DNA of 64,000 bases from Rhabdophis nuchalis (taxonomy: Eukaryota > Chordata > Lepidosauria > Squamata > Natricidae). Shown in pieces: positions 33,407 to 45,640 of this stretch (the stretch's first letter is position 1; each line of letters starts with the position of its first letter). The stretch spans positions 327,460,919 to 327,524,918 of the forward strand of contig CM077643.1 of the NCBI GenBank assembly GCA_039707465.1, written 5' to 3'. The notes under the pieces are model-generated. The model ran no database searches, was not told the DNA's origin, and was given only the letters and a program-made list of their open reading frames with translations. A program made the translations under genes and the position numbers.

Positions 33407-33539
33407 CAGGGATAGGGAATGATGACCCTTTTTATGACTTGTGGACTTCAATTCACAGAATTCCTGAGCCAGCCATGCTTGTTCAGTTCTGGGAATTGAC
33501 GTCCACAAGTCATAAAGGGGCCATCGTCCCCTATCTCTG
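33407..33539. mobile_element. Foldback hAT-like MITE, diverged
   Basis: Left arm 'cagggatagggaatgatgac' and right arm ending 'ccatcgtcccctatctctg' are inverted, and the pairing continues inward through 'atgacttgtggacttcaatt'. It is a diverged member of the palindromic type. The target duplication is not clear on the right. Confidence 0.7.
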
Positions 33540-34516
33540 ATCCAGAGGAATGGTAATGAGGATGGATTGTTTTTGACTTTTACAGAATTTCTTTGCTTTC
33601 TTGGTCTTTCAGCTGTTCTGTTTGTGATCCACAGGGCCTGTATATGGCCTACTACCTCCTTTTTAATGGAAGAGAATCTTGCAGATAGATATTGAAATGG
33701 TCTTGAGACAAACCTTACTAGCTGCAAAGATGGAGAAATAGTAGTTTGCCAGAATGTTCATCAGGAACTCATTTTTTGTGTGTGATACATTTTTTTTTAA
33801 AAATAGAGCACTCTTTTGTGTAATAATCAAACATGGAGAGGAATGAGCTGTCATTAACTTGGTTGTTCATTCCTTCAGTTAACACTAGTCCTAAAAATAC
33901 CATTATGGAACAAACAAATTCCTATATCTTTAACTAAACAGGTGTTCTATAACCAGTGTTGATGATTCAGCTCTATGTGTACTATTGTTAATATATTAAT
34001 GTATTTAAAAACTCTAAATCCTCTATGCATTTTATGATTCAATATATTCAGAAGTAATGGGCCCTTCAATTGTAAAGGAAATATCCCTGATTTTTACCAA
34101 TGCAAACCTTCAGGCTTGAAAAATCAACAGTGATATTTGAATAATTTTTATTTTAATTGTCTTCTAAAGCAATGTTAGAATCAGTCATAACATCACAGCA
34201 TTGGAAGTTGTAATAATCCAAACTAAAACATCCCTTACTTATGGGTTATGCATGTTTGAATGTATTCAGTGAAGGAAGGGCATTCTATCACTTTGCTGAA
34301 AAAATGACTCCCAGGGAAAGCTGTTTTTAGTGCTGGTTTGTTTTTGATATTGGTGTTGCTTCTGGTGTTAAGTTACAGGACTTTCTGTAAATAAATCAAC
34401 TATTCTATACATACAGTATACTGTACCAATGGACCAATGAAGAAAAAGTCTTGAGTTTCATCCATATGAAGTCATTTCAGGTATCTAAAGGGTGCAATGA
34501 TATCTGCTACCCTATG
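33540..34516. other. Unassigned AT-rich DNA
   Basis: Nothing recognised. Confidence 0.4.
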
Positions 34517-34524
34517 GTTCTCTC

Positions 34525-34804
34525 CAGTGGTGGGATTCAAATTTTTTACTACCGGTTCTGTGGCCGTGGCGTGGCTTGGTGGACGTGGCTTGGTGAGCGT
34601 GACAGGGGAAGGATACTGTAAAATCTGTATTCCCACTCCACTCCAAGAGAAGGTTACTGCAAAATCCCCATTTCCTCCTGATCAGCTGGGATTCAGGAGG
34701 CAGAGAATAAATGGGGGTAGAGCCAGTCAGAAGTGATATTTACCGGTTCTCTAAACTACTCAAATTTTCCAGAACTGGTCAGAACCTGCTGAATATCACC
34801 TCTG
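34525..34804. mobile_element. hAT-type MITE (CAGTGGTGGG family)
   Basis: A 280-bp element beginning 'cagtggtgggattcaa' and ending 'ctgaatatcacctctg'. Flanking 8-mers 'gttctctc' and 'actctctc' match at six of eight positions. It contains 'taccggttct' near both ends, as do other members. Confidence 0.75.
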
Positions 34805-34812
34805 ACTCTCTC

Positions 34813-36282
34813 CCTAAGCCTACACCTTCCCAATTGATATAATCTATCTCTCTAAACAGTAACATTGACCCCTCTCATTGCTATTCTCTGAAAATCTTCC
34901 ATTTGACTGCATTATCCTTACAGTATGATAAGATACTCAAGAAATGTAAGGAATAAAATAGAGCTTTCCATTGAGTTCAACTATACGCGTGTCTTTGATA
35001 TTTGTGGGGGATTCTGTTCGAGCCAAACAATCACAAATAATGCAGTCATGAAAAACATATTTTACACATGGACATTGGTTTGTTGTTGTGCATGTGCAAA
35101 ATAAACCAAAACTTTCATTATTATGTGAAATTATTTATCACAGATACTGAGTTTTGGTATTGTTTGCTAACCATGGAAAAGTGAAATGTGTGTGTGTGTA
35201 TGTGTGTGTGTGTGCATGTTAATGCAGTCTAAATTGCATCTGTTTCTTTGCAACAGCCTCATATTTCAAAGAGAATGTAAGTGTGTCATTATTCTATGAT
35301 TTACCAAAGCAGCTGTCCCCCATCCTATACCTGTGCATTTGATTTATGTATTGTAATTTTATCTTGTTATTTTTATATCATTTTTATAACCTATCAAGGT
35401 CATTTTAAATTTTATTTCTCTCTTCTAGGGAATTTGCTCTCCCACCTAATTTATCTGTCATCTGCAATAATTTTCAGCCTTCTCATGAATAAAAATGTCA
35501 GAAGTAAAGGCCTCTGTGAATTCCAAAATAACTTGGTTTTTGAAATGCTATCTCGATTGTGGAAATAATCAGAGCCAATGTGGCACAGAGAAGAAGAATG
35601 GCAGCTCAATGCCTGGACATTGGGAGGCAGCTTTACCTTTCAATATTATAATTCCAGGAATGGTTGATGCAACAAAGCTCCAGGTACAGGATATCTCATC
35701 AACATTGGAGGTCTTCTACAGGAGTCATCTGGAAAAGGCAAATCACAAACTGCTGCAGAAGAAAAGAAAAAAAAAACCCTCCTTCCTTTCTTTTCCTTGC
35801 AGAGAAAGAGCTGCATTTCTTTTCTGTGAATTATATGTATGGAAGGAAAGGGAATTTAGTATAGCCCAGTGTTCCTCAAAGCAGATGTCAGCTATCCAAG
35901 GTACTCCATTCTTACACAGCTTGAAAAGAATTGCCTATGTAACTCACATTACTCTAGCAGATGTGATGTAAAGCCTCCAGGTACTATATTTTCCAGTGGT
36001 AAAACTCTGAACTGTTGCAACAACATGCCTGCAGAGCCCCGCAGGTCTTAGAAAGATCAGATGTTCACCAAATGCATAAAGCCATACACAGAGATTAAAT
36101 CTAAGCACTCTATTTACTTCAAGACTATTTCAAGAATTGAAAATTAGTGACACAGGTTAGCTTAGAGCCTACCGATTCCAAAAATATGCCATTGTAGTGC
36201 AATGACCTAAACTGGATCCCTTCAGATGTGTTGATCATCTGAGCATGGGACGTTCTCATAATGGCCCTAGAGAAAGCAGCAT
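34813..36282. other. Unassigned DNA
   Basis: Contains a (TG)n-type run near 35189-35215. The 158-codon open frame at 35495-35971 shows no domain and looks like chance. No element named. Confidence 0.4.
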
Positions 36283-36316
36283 GTCACATAGACACCTCCC
36301 CAGGTGTCTATGTGAC
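36283..36316. repeat. Perfect 15-bp hairpin, CCCC loop
   Basis: Arms 'gtcacatagacacct' and 'aggtgtctatgtgac' are exact reverse complements around 'cccc'. Not linked to any element seen nearby. Confidence 0.9.
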
Positions 36317-36624
36317 AGTCAGGCAAATAGTATACACTGAAGAATACCATCATGTTCAAGCAACATTAGTTGATGGGGCCAATAGTTTTGATCAAGGTAG
36401 TGAATGTTAGCTTACAATTTGTCAGAATGCAGATCCTCACCAGAAGATCATGACTTGTTTCTATCTAGTTTAGGCTGATAGCTGTTGTTTTCTCCTTTAC
36501 AAAAATATGAAGAGTCTTTTCCTCTCCTTTTCCCAACTGTTCCAGCCTTTAGGCACAAACAAGAGGAGAGATTACTGAATGCAAATCCTACATAGAACTT
36601 TGAATGCGGCAGTTAGTTGCTGTT

Positions 36625-36864
36625 CAATGGTGGGTTCCAGATCACATTGCAATCGGTACCCAATGCTCCAGTTGCTCGGCAGAGCATTGCACAGGCACCT
36701 TACACTCCATGCGCGTGCGCAAATGCCCTGATTGACTCAAATAGCGGTAAGGAGAGCGGGTGGGTGGGCAGGTCCTCTGGAGCACTGTACTGGAACGGTA
36801 CCTGGTGATCCCAGCAGGCACTGGTATGCCCGTACTGGGGCATACCAGTTGTATCCCACCACTG
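36625..36864. mobile_element. hAT-type MITE (CAGTGGTGGG family)
   Basis: A 240-bp element with ends 'caatggtgggttcca' and 'tgtatcccaccactg' and a perfect 8-bp duplication 'ttgctgtt' (36617-36624 and 36865-36872). The centre is CpG-rich ('catgcgcgtgcgc'). Confidence 0.92.
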
Positions 36865-36872
36865 TTGCTGTT

Positions 36873-37194
36873 GCTCAGTGTTTTAAAAAGTTGTCTTTTA
36901 AGCTGATGGCAAAACTTGCTGTTTGCAGGATCCAACAGCAAACAGTTGTGAGGGTTGAAACCTCCCCAAGAGAGGAGAGACAAATACCTGAAAGAAAGTT
37001 AAATTTACACTGTAGTCTGAGCTCTGCTTCCTACCATTTCATTGAGGAGCAAGATTTGGTGACGGTGGTCTTAATGATTCATGTGCTTTATACAGTTTTG
37101 GAAATACTGTTAAATATTATTTTGATATATTTTCACATGCTGCTATGCTAACATGAAAAATGGAAGAAATAAGAGTAATTAAAGGTTTGTGTTT
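36873..37194. other. Unassigned DNA
   Basis: No recognisable element between the two MITEs. Confidence 0.4.
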
Positions 37195-37202
37195 CCTATG
37201 TT

Positions 37203-37586
37203 CAGAGGTGATATTAACAATTAACAATTAACCTCTGGAACAGCTTGCCTCCAGCAGTTGTGAATGCCCCAACCCTGGAAGTCTTTAAAAAGATGTTAGA
37301 CAGCCATTTGTCTGAAATGGTATAAGGTTCCTGCCCATGCAGGGGGTTGGACTAGAAGACCTACAAGGTCCCTTCCAACTCTGCTATTGTATTGATATTT
37401 TACCGGTTTGGACTGGTTCACCTGAACTGATAGCGGAAATCACGGGTGGCCCTGCCTACCCACCCCAGCTCTACGGCATCCCATTTAGGCCCTTTTTTTT
37501 GCCAAAAGCGCATGCATGGAAGGCTGTGGAATGCGTGGAGGTCAGATTTGCGAACTGGTAGGGAAGGTAAGTGAATATCATCCCTA
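37203..37586. mobile_element. hAT-type MITE carrying a CR1 insertion
   Basis: The start 'cagaggtgatatt' and the end 'gaatatcatcccta' are inverted ends. A perfect 8-bp duplication 'cctatgtt' (37195-37202 and 37587-37594) flanks the whole. Bases about 37216-37392 are foreign (a CR1 3' end), so the MITE inserted first. Its own sequence is about 200 bp and matches 24796-24956. Confidence 0.88.
37216..37392 (+). mobile_element. CR1 3' end nested in MITE
   Basis: Codes for 'NSLPPAVVNAPTLEVFKK'-like residues (here 'tctggaacagcttgcctcc' onward) and then the CR1 3' UTR ending 'ccttccaactctgctatt'. It is flanked by a 7-bp repeat 'tgatatt' (37209-37215 and 37393-37399), a likely target-site duplication made from MITE sequence. 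Confidence 0.82.
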
Positions 37587-37594
37587 CCTATGTT

Positions 37595-38480
37595 ATGAGA
37601 AAGCAGTACTGTAGTTCTATTCTTGAACTCAACAAACTTCTGAAATATTATTCCCTGCTCTTAGTTCATTACATATGCTTGCAAGTTCAGTTTAAGGCTT
37701 TATTCAAGCAACAGCTAACTCCCTGCTTTACCTATTGGCTGTATATTCTCTAGAAAACTGTGTTTGCCTATTTCTATGCCAGACATCTTGGCATTTATAT
37801 GTTTGTAGCATCTTTTCAAGTCTGTCTAACTTCTAGTGATGGATTCTTTATTCAGGATCTTGGATTATGACTCTGCTTCCTTCCTTCCATCCTGGGAAAC
37901 CTTTATATGGATTTTTTTTCTCTATTACCATCTAGATTCCTGCCTAGGTTTTCTTTCAGTGTTCTTTATTATTTAAATAAGAAATGAATCTGTATTCATG
38001 AGTGGCTGATTACATTCCATAAACTGATCAGATAATTTCATGAAAATATAGAGAATCAGGGATCTGCTTTTTCTCCTAATGCCAGGAAAAGTGGCATTTG
38101 AGAATCAAGACCTCAAAGGCAGTTCATTTTGCCATCTGCCCTATTTTTAATAGGGCCCTAACAGCAGTATTACCCATGTGCAACAATATCATGGAAAAAG
38201 TGATATTATCAGAACTGATTTAACTAAAGCCAAATGTAGATTTTGTAGCTGCTGGAGTTCCCTACAACTTGAATTGGTTTCTGCACTGACACAATTCCTG
38301 CAATAAATCTTTTTTTAAATGTGGGATTTTAAAGATAGGTGGAGGTACAAGAATATTTATGAGTTCCTGATCCAACTAAATCAAGAGCAAAGGGCCAGCC
38401 TCTTGACTGATGAATATAAAGAAAAGTTGTGCAGAAAGAGTTGTAGCCGAAAAAGTTGCAGGCTAAATTGTCAAAAGTTG
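37595..38480. other. Unassigned DNA
   Basis: No recognisable element or coding exon. Confidence 0.4.
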
Positions 38481-39135
38481 TGAAATTATTTCCCGCCTGG
38501 ACTATTGTAACGCCCTCTACATGGGGCTCCCCTTGAGGTGCACCCGGAGACTCCAGCTAGCACAGAATGCGGCTGCGCGGGGGATTTTGGGAGTTTCTCG
38601 TTACTCCCATGTAACACCTCTCCTGCGCGAGCTGCACTGGCTGCCTGTGGTCTTCCGGGTGTGCTTCAAGGTGCTAGTCACCATCTTTAAAGCGCTCCAT
38701 GGCATGGGTCCTGGTTACTTGAGAGACCGCCTCCTACCACATACCTCCCTTCGACCTGTCCGCTCCCACAGAGTGGGCCTTCTCAGGGTGCCATCAGCCG
38801 GTCAATGCCGGCTGGCGGCTCCCAGGGGAAGAGCCTTCTCTGTGGCGGGTCTGGCACTCTGGAATGACCTGCCCCCCAATATCCGTACCATCACGGACCT
38901 ACGACTCTTCCGTCCGATGTTAAAAGCACATTTTTTTCATCTAGCCGGCCTGACATAGACTAGGGAATAATTTTAAACTTTGATATTTATTGGTTTTAAA
39001 TTTATTTATCCAAATTTTAGCACAGATTTAATAATTTAATTGTCTTTTATATTTTGTATTGTACTGTTGGGTTTTTAATCTTTCTGTGCACCGCCCAGAG
39101 TCCCTTTTAGGTGAAATAGGGCGGTATATAAATCG

Positions 39136-39166
<31 letters not shown>

Positions 39167-39255
39167 CTAAACTAAACTAAACTAAACTAAACTAAACTAA
39201 ACTAAACTAAACTAAACTAAACTAAACTAAACTAAACTAAACTAAACTAAACTAA
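38481..39255 (+). pseudogene. L2 LINE, 5'-truncated copy C
   Basis: The open frame 38521-38958 (145 codons; frame open from about 38485) encodes the L2 ORF2 C-terminus 'MGLPLRCTRRLQLAQNAAAR' to 'RPMLKAHFFHLAGLT'. The 3' UTR ends 'tagggcggtatataaatcg'. The tail is a long ACTAA repeat. It is a subfamily clearly different from the (TAA)-tailed copies. Confidence 0.85.
39141..39255. repeat. (ACTAA)23 microsatellite at L2 tail
   Basis: Twenty-three perfect pentanucleotide copies begin immediately after the L2 3' UTR. Confidence 0.97.
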
Positions 39256-40609
39256 ATAAGCTACAAATTAAGCTAAGTATTATTATAGGGATTTTTTTTG
39301 TTCTGGGGAAATAAATAAAGGTTTATAACTGGCTTCTGACATGATTCCATGAAAAAACTTCATCCTTCCTATGAATATTTAATAAAATCTCTGAAGGGCA
39401 TCAGATGATGATTAGCATATGCAATCCATTTTTCCATGACACCATTTGAGATAATTTTTAGAATGGTTCACTATTCAATTTTTTTACTCTGTTAGCTTAA
39501 ACATGTTTAAATTTGAATTACATAATGAACCTTCTTTCTCAGCATGCTTCTATACACACAATGTGCATTTTCATAATGATGAACAGTCCATTCTTTCCCC
39601 ACCCTTGGAATCTACCACAGGCACTTAATGATTGCAAATCTATTAAATTGCAAAACAAATGCAAACTTTGTCCTTGCCAAAGAGTAAATTGAGTGTAGAT
39701 GAGCTCTGCAAACTCATTTAAACAGGTGGTCTTGCAGCTGCCTTCCAAAGGTAAGTCAATTATACACTTAGCCTAATTTAAATGAACAAACATTATCGTA
39801 GCATTCGTTCGATTTTCTGGGTTTTTTTTTTCATTCAGGCCTAAATACTGAAAGAAATATGGACATTATGCTTAAGGCAGAGATATATGAACATGTCATA
39901 GGAACGTATTCTGTTTAATTACTCTGCTGGAGAATTAATTTAAACTAATACACAATGTCTACATCAGAAGCAATGTAAATTCAATTTTTGAGATTTATAT
40001 TAAGGGTATTTGAGAGATTCAGTCTTTGCGAATCTCAGTGAGTTAACCTTCTACAAAATGTGTTTTGCACTGACTTTTTGGTCTTGATGTATATTCTGGT
40101 TCAGTTCTCAGTGAAAAAACACATTTCATTGCCCTTAAAATGCAAATGAATGAGGCAGTAAAACATTTACTGTATAGCTACATACTTTGAAGGAAAATAT
40201 AATGTGCATGTAATTTAAAAACAGATAATGATACATACCTTTACATAATTTGCATCACAGCACCTACTGCAAAATTCAGTTTGAGTTACTTTATGGGGAA
40301 ATGTACTGTATATAGTTGCTGTACTGTATATAGTTGCGCTGCATTAGGGAACTAGATGACGTAGGCATTTTGGTGATTTTGTGCATATATGACAAAATAT
40401 ATGCCACTAATATACTACCACTAATCAGTTGATTGATCTCTTGGAAGTTTAAAGTTAAATAGTGGGTGACAAAACAGACCAGGCTTTATAACATTGCCAT
40501 TTGTGCAGTGATACAAATAAAATAGAAAAGTGTGCTTATGTCGTAGAATGATAAATTCAGAAGATATTAAATATATAAAGATATTGCTTTATATATTTAT
40601 AAAGAGCAA
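39256..40609. other. Unassigned AT-rich DNA
   Basis: Contains a duplicated 'tactgtatatagttg' near 40305-40337. Nothing else recognised. Confidence 0.4.
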
Positions 40610-40777
40610 AGGGTTTAGGATGAAGTATTGCAGGTTAATTCTGCTGATTGTCAGTTTAATTCTGATTGGCTCAAGGTTGACTCAGCCTTCCAATCCTTCC
40701 GAGGTGGGTAAAAGGAGGACCCAGATTGTTGGGGGTAATATGTTGACTCGGTAAACCACTTAGAGAGTTCTGTAAAG
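40610..40777 (+). mobile_element. Sauria-type SINE
   Basis: Matches the family over 'ggctcaaggttgactcagcc', 'gaggtgggtaaaaggagg' and 'ggtaaaccacttagagag'. The head is diverged or truncated, and the 3' end is cut by the MITE arm at 40778. Confidence 0.78.
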
Positions 40778-40805
40778 CAGGGGTCTCCAACCTTTGCAAC
40801 TTTAA
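40778..40805. mobile_element. Left arm of a foldback hAT MITE
   Basis: 'caggggtctccaacctttgc' and the next eight bases match the left end of 18013-18152. The sequence then switches directly to the L2 tail, so the rest of the MITE is missing. Confidence 0.75.
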
Positions 40806-41378
40806 TTTATTTATTTTATTTATTTTATTTTATTCGTATTTATATCCCGCACCCATCTCCCACAGAGGGACCTGGGGCGGCGCACAGGAAAATTAAAAAC
40901 AAATACAAATATACAAAATACTCCTAAAAACTACATTAAACTCAACCCTGCGCTAAAACATAATTAAAACCCCCAGATTAAAACTTTGATCAACTAATAC
41001 TCAGTTCGGTATCGGGTAGTTTATGCCAGGTCGGCTAGATGGAAAAAATGCATTTTTAAGCGCTGGCGGAACAGGCGGAGGTCCGAGATGACACGGAGTT
41101 CGGGAGGTAGGTCGTTCCAGAGGATTGGGCCCACCACAGAGAAGGCCCTTCCCCTGGGCATCGCCAACCGGCATTGCCCGGCCGATGGCACCCAAAGAAG
41201 ACCCTCTCTGTGGAGCTAATCGGTCGAAGGGACGTATGGGGCAGCAGACGGTCTCGCAGGTAACTAGGCCCCGTGCCATGGAGCACCTTAAAGATGGTCA
41301 TCAATACCTTGTAACGCACCCGAAAGGTCACATCTGATTAAAGTGTCTCTCAGCAGAGGAGTAATCTCCCTAATGTCA
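40806..41378 (-). pseudogene. L2 LINE, 5'-truncated copy D
   Basis: The minus strand reads 'EITPLLRDTL' and then, after a frame change, 'MTFRVRYKVLMTIFKVLHGT' and 'GPSYLRDRLLPHTSLRPIS'. These are L2 C-terminal blocks. The 3' UTR and an ATTT-rich tail (40806-40835) follow. Frameshifts break the frame. Confidence 0.78.
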
Positions 41379-41384
41379 AATAAA

Positions 41385-41470
41385 AACAAGAAAGTCCAGT
41401 TGCCTCCTGAAAAAGCACCTTTGGGACAACCATGACCTGGACGACTGAGAATCTCTATAGACACTCTCCT
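41385..41470. repeat. Dispersed repeat, class unresolved
   Basis: 'aagtccagttgcctcctgaa' through 'caaccatgacctggacgact' and 'gagaatctctatagacac' is a segment I recognise as recurrent in vertebrate genomes. A second copy of the first part is at 54050-54105. Confidence 0.5.
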
Positions 41471-43299
41471 ATCTGATGTACTAAAAAAACAGCACAAAAG
41501 GCCCAGAATTCAATGTCAAACACATCTGGTTGAAGGATGTTGGGAGAGTTTACAAATAGAAAGGTATTTGGACAAGGCTGCCCTGCCCTATTTCATATTA
41601 AGAAGACATGGAGTTTGTTAAGCCAGATATTTCGTCAAATATTCTTGAGAACTATGTACCCAAAGCTTAATTTCCCTCTGTAAATAGAAAAATAGAACTT
41701 CAAGGCCTATGATTATGACTGAAGTGCTTCCCCACTGCTTTGTTAAATTTTAATGCCTTTAATATTTGCTCTACGTCTCTATTATTTGTGTGTTAAAAGA
41801 CTGACTTGTTTGGTTTCTATAAACACACAAAAGGGTATGGCTAATAATGGATGGCATATGTCATTTTGGAAAATATGATGGGAAATAAGCTCTTGATTTT
41901 AAGGCTGAGGTTAATTGATCTTGTAATAGGATTGTGAGTGTTGTTATGGTAATAAGGTAGGTGCGGAGATTTAACATGTGGCTTTACCACTATTTTTGTA
42001 TACACACAAATATTTGCAAGACCAAATAATTGCCAAGTGAAAATTGGCCTAATATTCAAGTAATTATTATTTCTACAGAAGGCTATACTTAACAACATTT
42101 TTTCATATTCCACAAAACAGTGAATATTGTATGTTTAAAAAAAGTAAATGGGCAATATCTATCTTGTATATATTACATTAAGGCACTTTTTCCTGGAAAA
42201 ATTCCTAGATCTACTCTTTTATGATGTTAAATAATGTTCCATGATATATTTTCAATATATATTTACAGCAGTTGCCATTATTTCTTCAAACTGAATCTGA
42301 GCTTCAAGTGTGACTAGAAATATAATAATTTCTAAATACTTCCATGTAACTCATATCCACTTGGGACAAAGGTTTGGCTGAAGAATTCTATGAGTTGAAG
42401 TTCACACAGCGTTCACACGCTGCCAAGGTTGATAAATATTGTTGTAGAATCCCAATATTCTAATATGGCTGCCTTTTAATTTACAGATGTCAGACATATT
42501 TTGCTCTACCAGTACACCTCCCATTAATGCTAGAAAGGTATATCCAGGCTTCTTTGGAAAAGTTGAATTGAATTTAATAAACTATTGAAAACTGAAGATT
42601 ATTTTAAACTGATTTATTCAGAGTGTAGTTTTCTGTGGGAAATATTCTATATAAATATAAATTGAATAAACTAACTAATTTTTGGCAATTCAATTGAGTT
42701 CAAACAGAAATTGAATTGAGAATTGTCTAATTGGCATTTTCTTATTTATGATGTACACATTAGAAAGATGAATAAACCAAATGATCTGTTGTTTTCTATA
42801 TCATTTTAAATTTAAATGGAATTTAAGCTGTTTGTTCTTCTGTTAGGCATCAACAAGAAGTGTTCAAGTTGAGGATACTGGTAATTAATTTTCTATTTTC
42901 TTTCTTTTTTTTAGAATAACTAAAATAATTTCTTTTTTCAACAGTTTCTTTATGATGTTATTATTATACTGCCTTCCAGTTTTTCTAAAGATTAGGAAAC
43001 TACAAGTGTATGTATGGGTGTTTATGGATATGCAAAGCAGCTTCTGCAGGGTGGGTCAAATAATTCACTATGGCAATTGAGGCAGCAAATCAAAGGCCTG
43101 CCCCTTGGTATGATGCAGATACAAAAGAAATGGACCTTCAGTCACGCTGCTGCAATTGCTGTCCTGATTTTTTCATTTGCTCCTCATAGCTGCCAATGAA
43201 TATACAGTACATATTTGGAAGAGGTTTCTGCTGTTTTGTACCATTGGAAGAACAATTGCAACTAGCTGTTGCATCCTGTGTATTAAACAGTCTTAAGAT
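41471..43299. other. Unassigned AT-rich DNA
   Basis: No gene or element named over 1.8 kb. Confidence 0.4.
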
Positions 43300-43845
43300 C
43301 AATTAGAATAGAACTGGAAGGGACCTTGGAGGTCTTCTAGTCCAACCACTTGCTCAAGCAGTAGACCGGCCTATATCATTTCAGACAAATGACTCCCCAG
43401 TTTCTTCTTAACAACCTCCAGTGATGAAGCACCCACAATCTCTAATGGCAAGCTATTCCACTGGTTAATTATCCTCATTGTCAGAAAGTTTCTCCTTAAT
43501 TCCAGGTTGCTTCTCTCCTTGATTAGTTTCCATCCATCATTTCTTGTCCTGCCCTCTGGTGCTTTGAAAAATAAATTGAACTCCTCCTCTTTGTGGCAAT
43601 CTGTCAAATACTAGAATACTGCTATCATGTTCCCCCAGTCCTTCTTTTCTCTAGACTAGCCAAACTCAAATCCTATAACCATTCTTCATGTGTTTTTGTC
43701 CTCCAGCCTTTAGTCATCTTAGTTGCTCTTCTTTGCACTTTTTCCTAAGTCTCAATATCTTTTTTGTAATGTGGTGACCAAAACTGGATGCAGTTTCCCA
43801 GGTGTGGCCTTATTAAGGCTTTATAAAGCAGTACTAATACTTTGC
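43300..43845 (-). pseudogene. CR1 LINE 3' end, longer copy
   Basis: The minus strand has the CR1 3' UTR (43310-43380), then the ORF2 C-terminus 'GRTRNDGWKLIKERSNLEL' and 'QWNSLPLEIVGASSLEV' (43371-43607). Further 5' coding sequence to about 43845 is broken by stops. It is the longest CR1 copy in the window. Confidence 0.82.
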
Positions 43846-43984
43846 ATGATTTTGATTGAGCTTTTGATTGTTAAATGAGCTGGGGAGAAAACAATGGCAG
43901 AACATGTCTTCCCTCAGAAACACACTTATACTGTTGAGCTGATTTACAGTTGGGTTTTTTTAAATAATACCTTCATATTTAGAA

Positions 43985-44262
43985 ATAAAATAACAGAATT
44001 GGACGGGACCTTGAAGGTCTTCTAGTCCAACCTCCTGCTTAGGCAGGAAACCTATACCACTTCAGACTAATGGTTATGTAATCTCTTCTTTAAAACTTCC
44101 AGTGTTGGAGCATTCTGGAGGCAAGTTGTTCCACTGATTAATTGTTCTAACTGTCAGGAAATTTTTCCTTAGTTCTAAGTTGCTTCTCTCCTTCATTAGT
44201 TTCCACCCATTGTTTCTTGTCCTGCCCTCAGGTGCTTTGGAGAATATTTGAATCCATGAAAT
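43985..44262 (-). pseudogene. CR1 LINE 3' end
   Basis: Same region as the neighbour at 43.3 kb: 'GRTRNNGWKLMKERSNLEL' and 'INQWNNLPPE', then the 3' UTR 'cttctagtccaacctcctgc'. Same orientation, but a separate insertion. Confidence 0.82.
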
Positions 44263-44329
44263 TAATCTTTCTCTGCAGAAGCATCTATTCAAAGAGTACA
44301 GATAATAAAGCTTTTCATGCCATTTGCCC

Positions 44330-44660
44330 TGACTGTCTCTGGTAGTTGTTTTTTTTTAAATCCATCTTGTAAGATTGGCAGAGTTGGTACATTCCAGATC
44401 CCATTAATCAAGCTGTCCTCTGAGGAGATCCAGGCATCATACTTTCTTTTCTTTCTCTGGAACAACATCTCCAGAGATCTGTATGGCTCTCACATTGCCC
44501 TTTTTAAAACTGTCTCAACAACATGGCTGTTTCCCAGGGGTTTGGGCTAGGTAGGTGATGGACCTCTAACGGGACTGTACATTTTAGGTTGGAGTTTTAT
44601 TGCATTTCTCACTATGCATTGCTGTTTTTTTCCAGTTGCATTTGGGAACTGCTTTTTATT
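44330..44660 (+). pseudogene. Possible L2-like C-terminal remnant
   Basis: 'SSEEIQASYFLFFLWNNISR' and 'LFKTVSTTWLF' are faintly like the LINE block 'FSVAGPALWNDLP...LK.HFF'. Weak and uncertain. Confidence 0.3.
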
Positions 44661-45635
44661 GTGTTAGGAAGCTCATAGTTATGGAGTCAAGTGACTTCAT
44701 AAATCTGATGGGAAAACAAGAAGAGTGGTGAGCACTGAGTGGAATTTTTGGGAGTAAACCAGCCATTCCCAACATGGCAATCTTGGGATATATTGGGACT
44801 GTAACTCTAAGCTGACATGTCTTTGAGATTGTAAGTCAAGTCCCTTATTATTTGGAGCTCATTTCCCTGGGGGAGATATGCTATAACCTTTGATTTTACT
44901 CTTTGGTTTATAAAAAAAAAGATAGAGTGTTGTGCTGATTATCTCAGCATAGATATTTGAAGATTAAATACACTCAAATCCTAGCCCAACACTGCTATTT
45001 ACTTTCAGTGCCTCTGAGAAAAGGATTGTTCTGATTCATGTTCAGTAGCTGGGCTTTATAGAGTTTTGCAGTTTTGTCCTTTGAAATCTGATAGATAGTT
45101 GATCTGTTAAACCTCTCTCACAAGAGAAAGAAAAGCCAGCAGCATCTGAATGACTGAAGTACAAAACAGAGGTGATGAGATGCTAAATTAAGACAAAATT
45201 CACAAGCGCTGCAAACATGCACATGGCTGCTTGTTAAGCCACATGGGAACCTACTTTCTAGGTTTTTGAAAAAGGCAATCCTTGTTTTACTCTCGTTTGT
45301 TTCCTTCAACACAACAGAAGCATGTAGAGGCTTTTAAATTAGCTTGAGTGTTTATGTTTGATTTCTTGCCCCCACCTAACCCACATTACAACCCCCAAGA
45401 TTCTATTTGTGTCAGATTTGCATGGCCATCTGGTCCACAATATGCTTTCTTGATTTTAAATGTTTGGTTTATGGCATAGTCTGATATTTTCTGCAGTAAG
45501 CTGCTGAGACAACAAAGTATTTTAACAAACTATTTTGATGTAAGAGAGTCTATGTGAAGATGCCAAGTGTTGAATCTACCACTTCTTTGCAATCCTGTGC
45601 ATTGCCAATCAGTTATACCTCTTCAGAAGAGAAAT
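44661..45635. other. Unassigned DNA
   Basis: No recognisable element. Confidence 0.4.
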
Positions 45636-45640
45636 ACTAT

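Noticed and set aside
35495..35971. 158-codon plus-strand frame
   Set aside because: No domain, no repeat match and ordinary composition; likely a chance frame.
39141..39255. Tandem array as CRISPR-like repeats
   Set aside because: It is a simple pentanucleotide run without spacers, and the genome is vertebrate.
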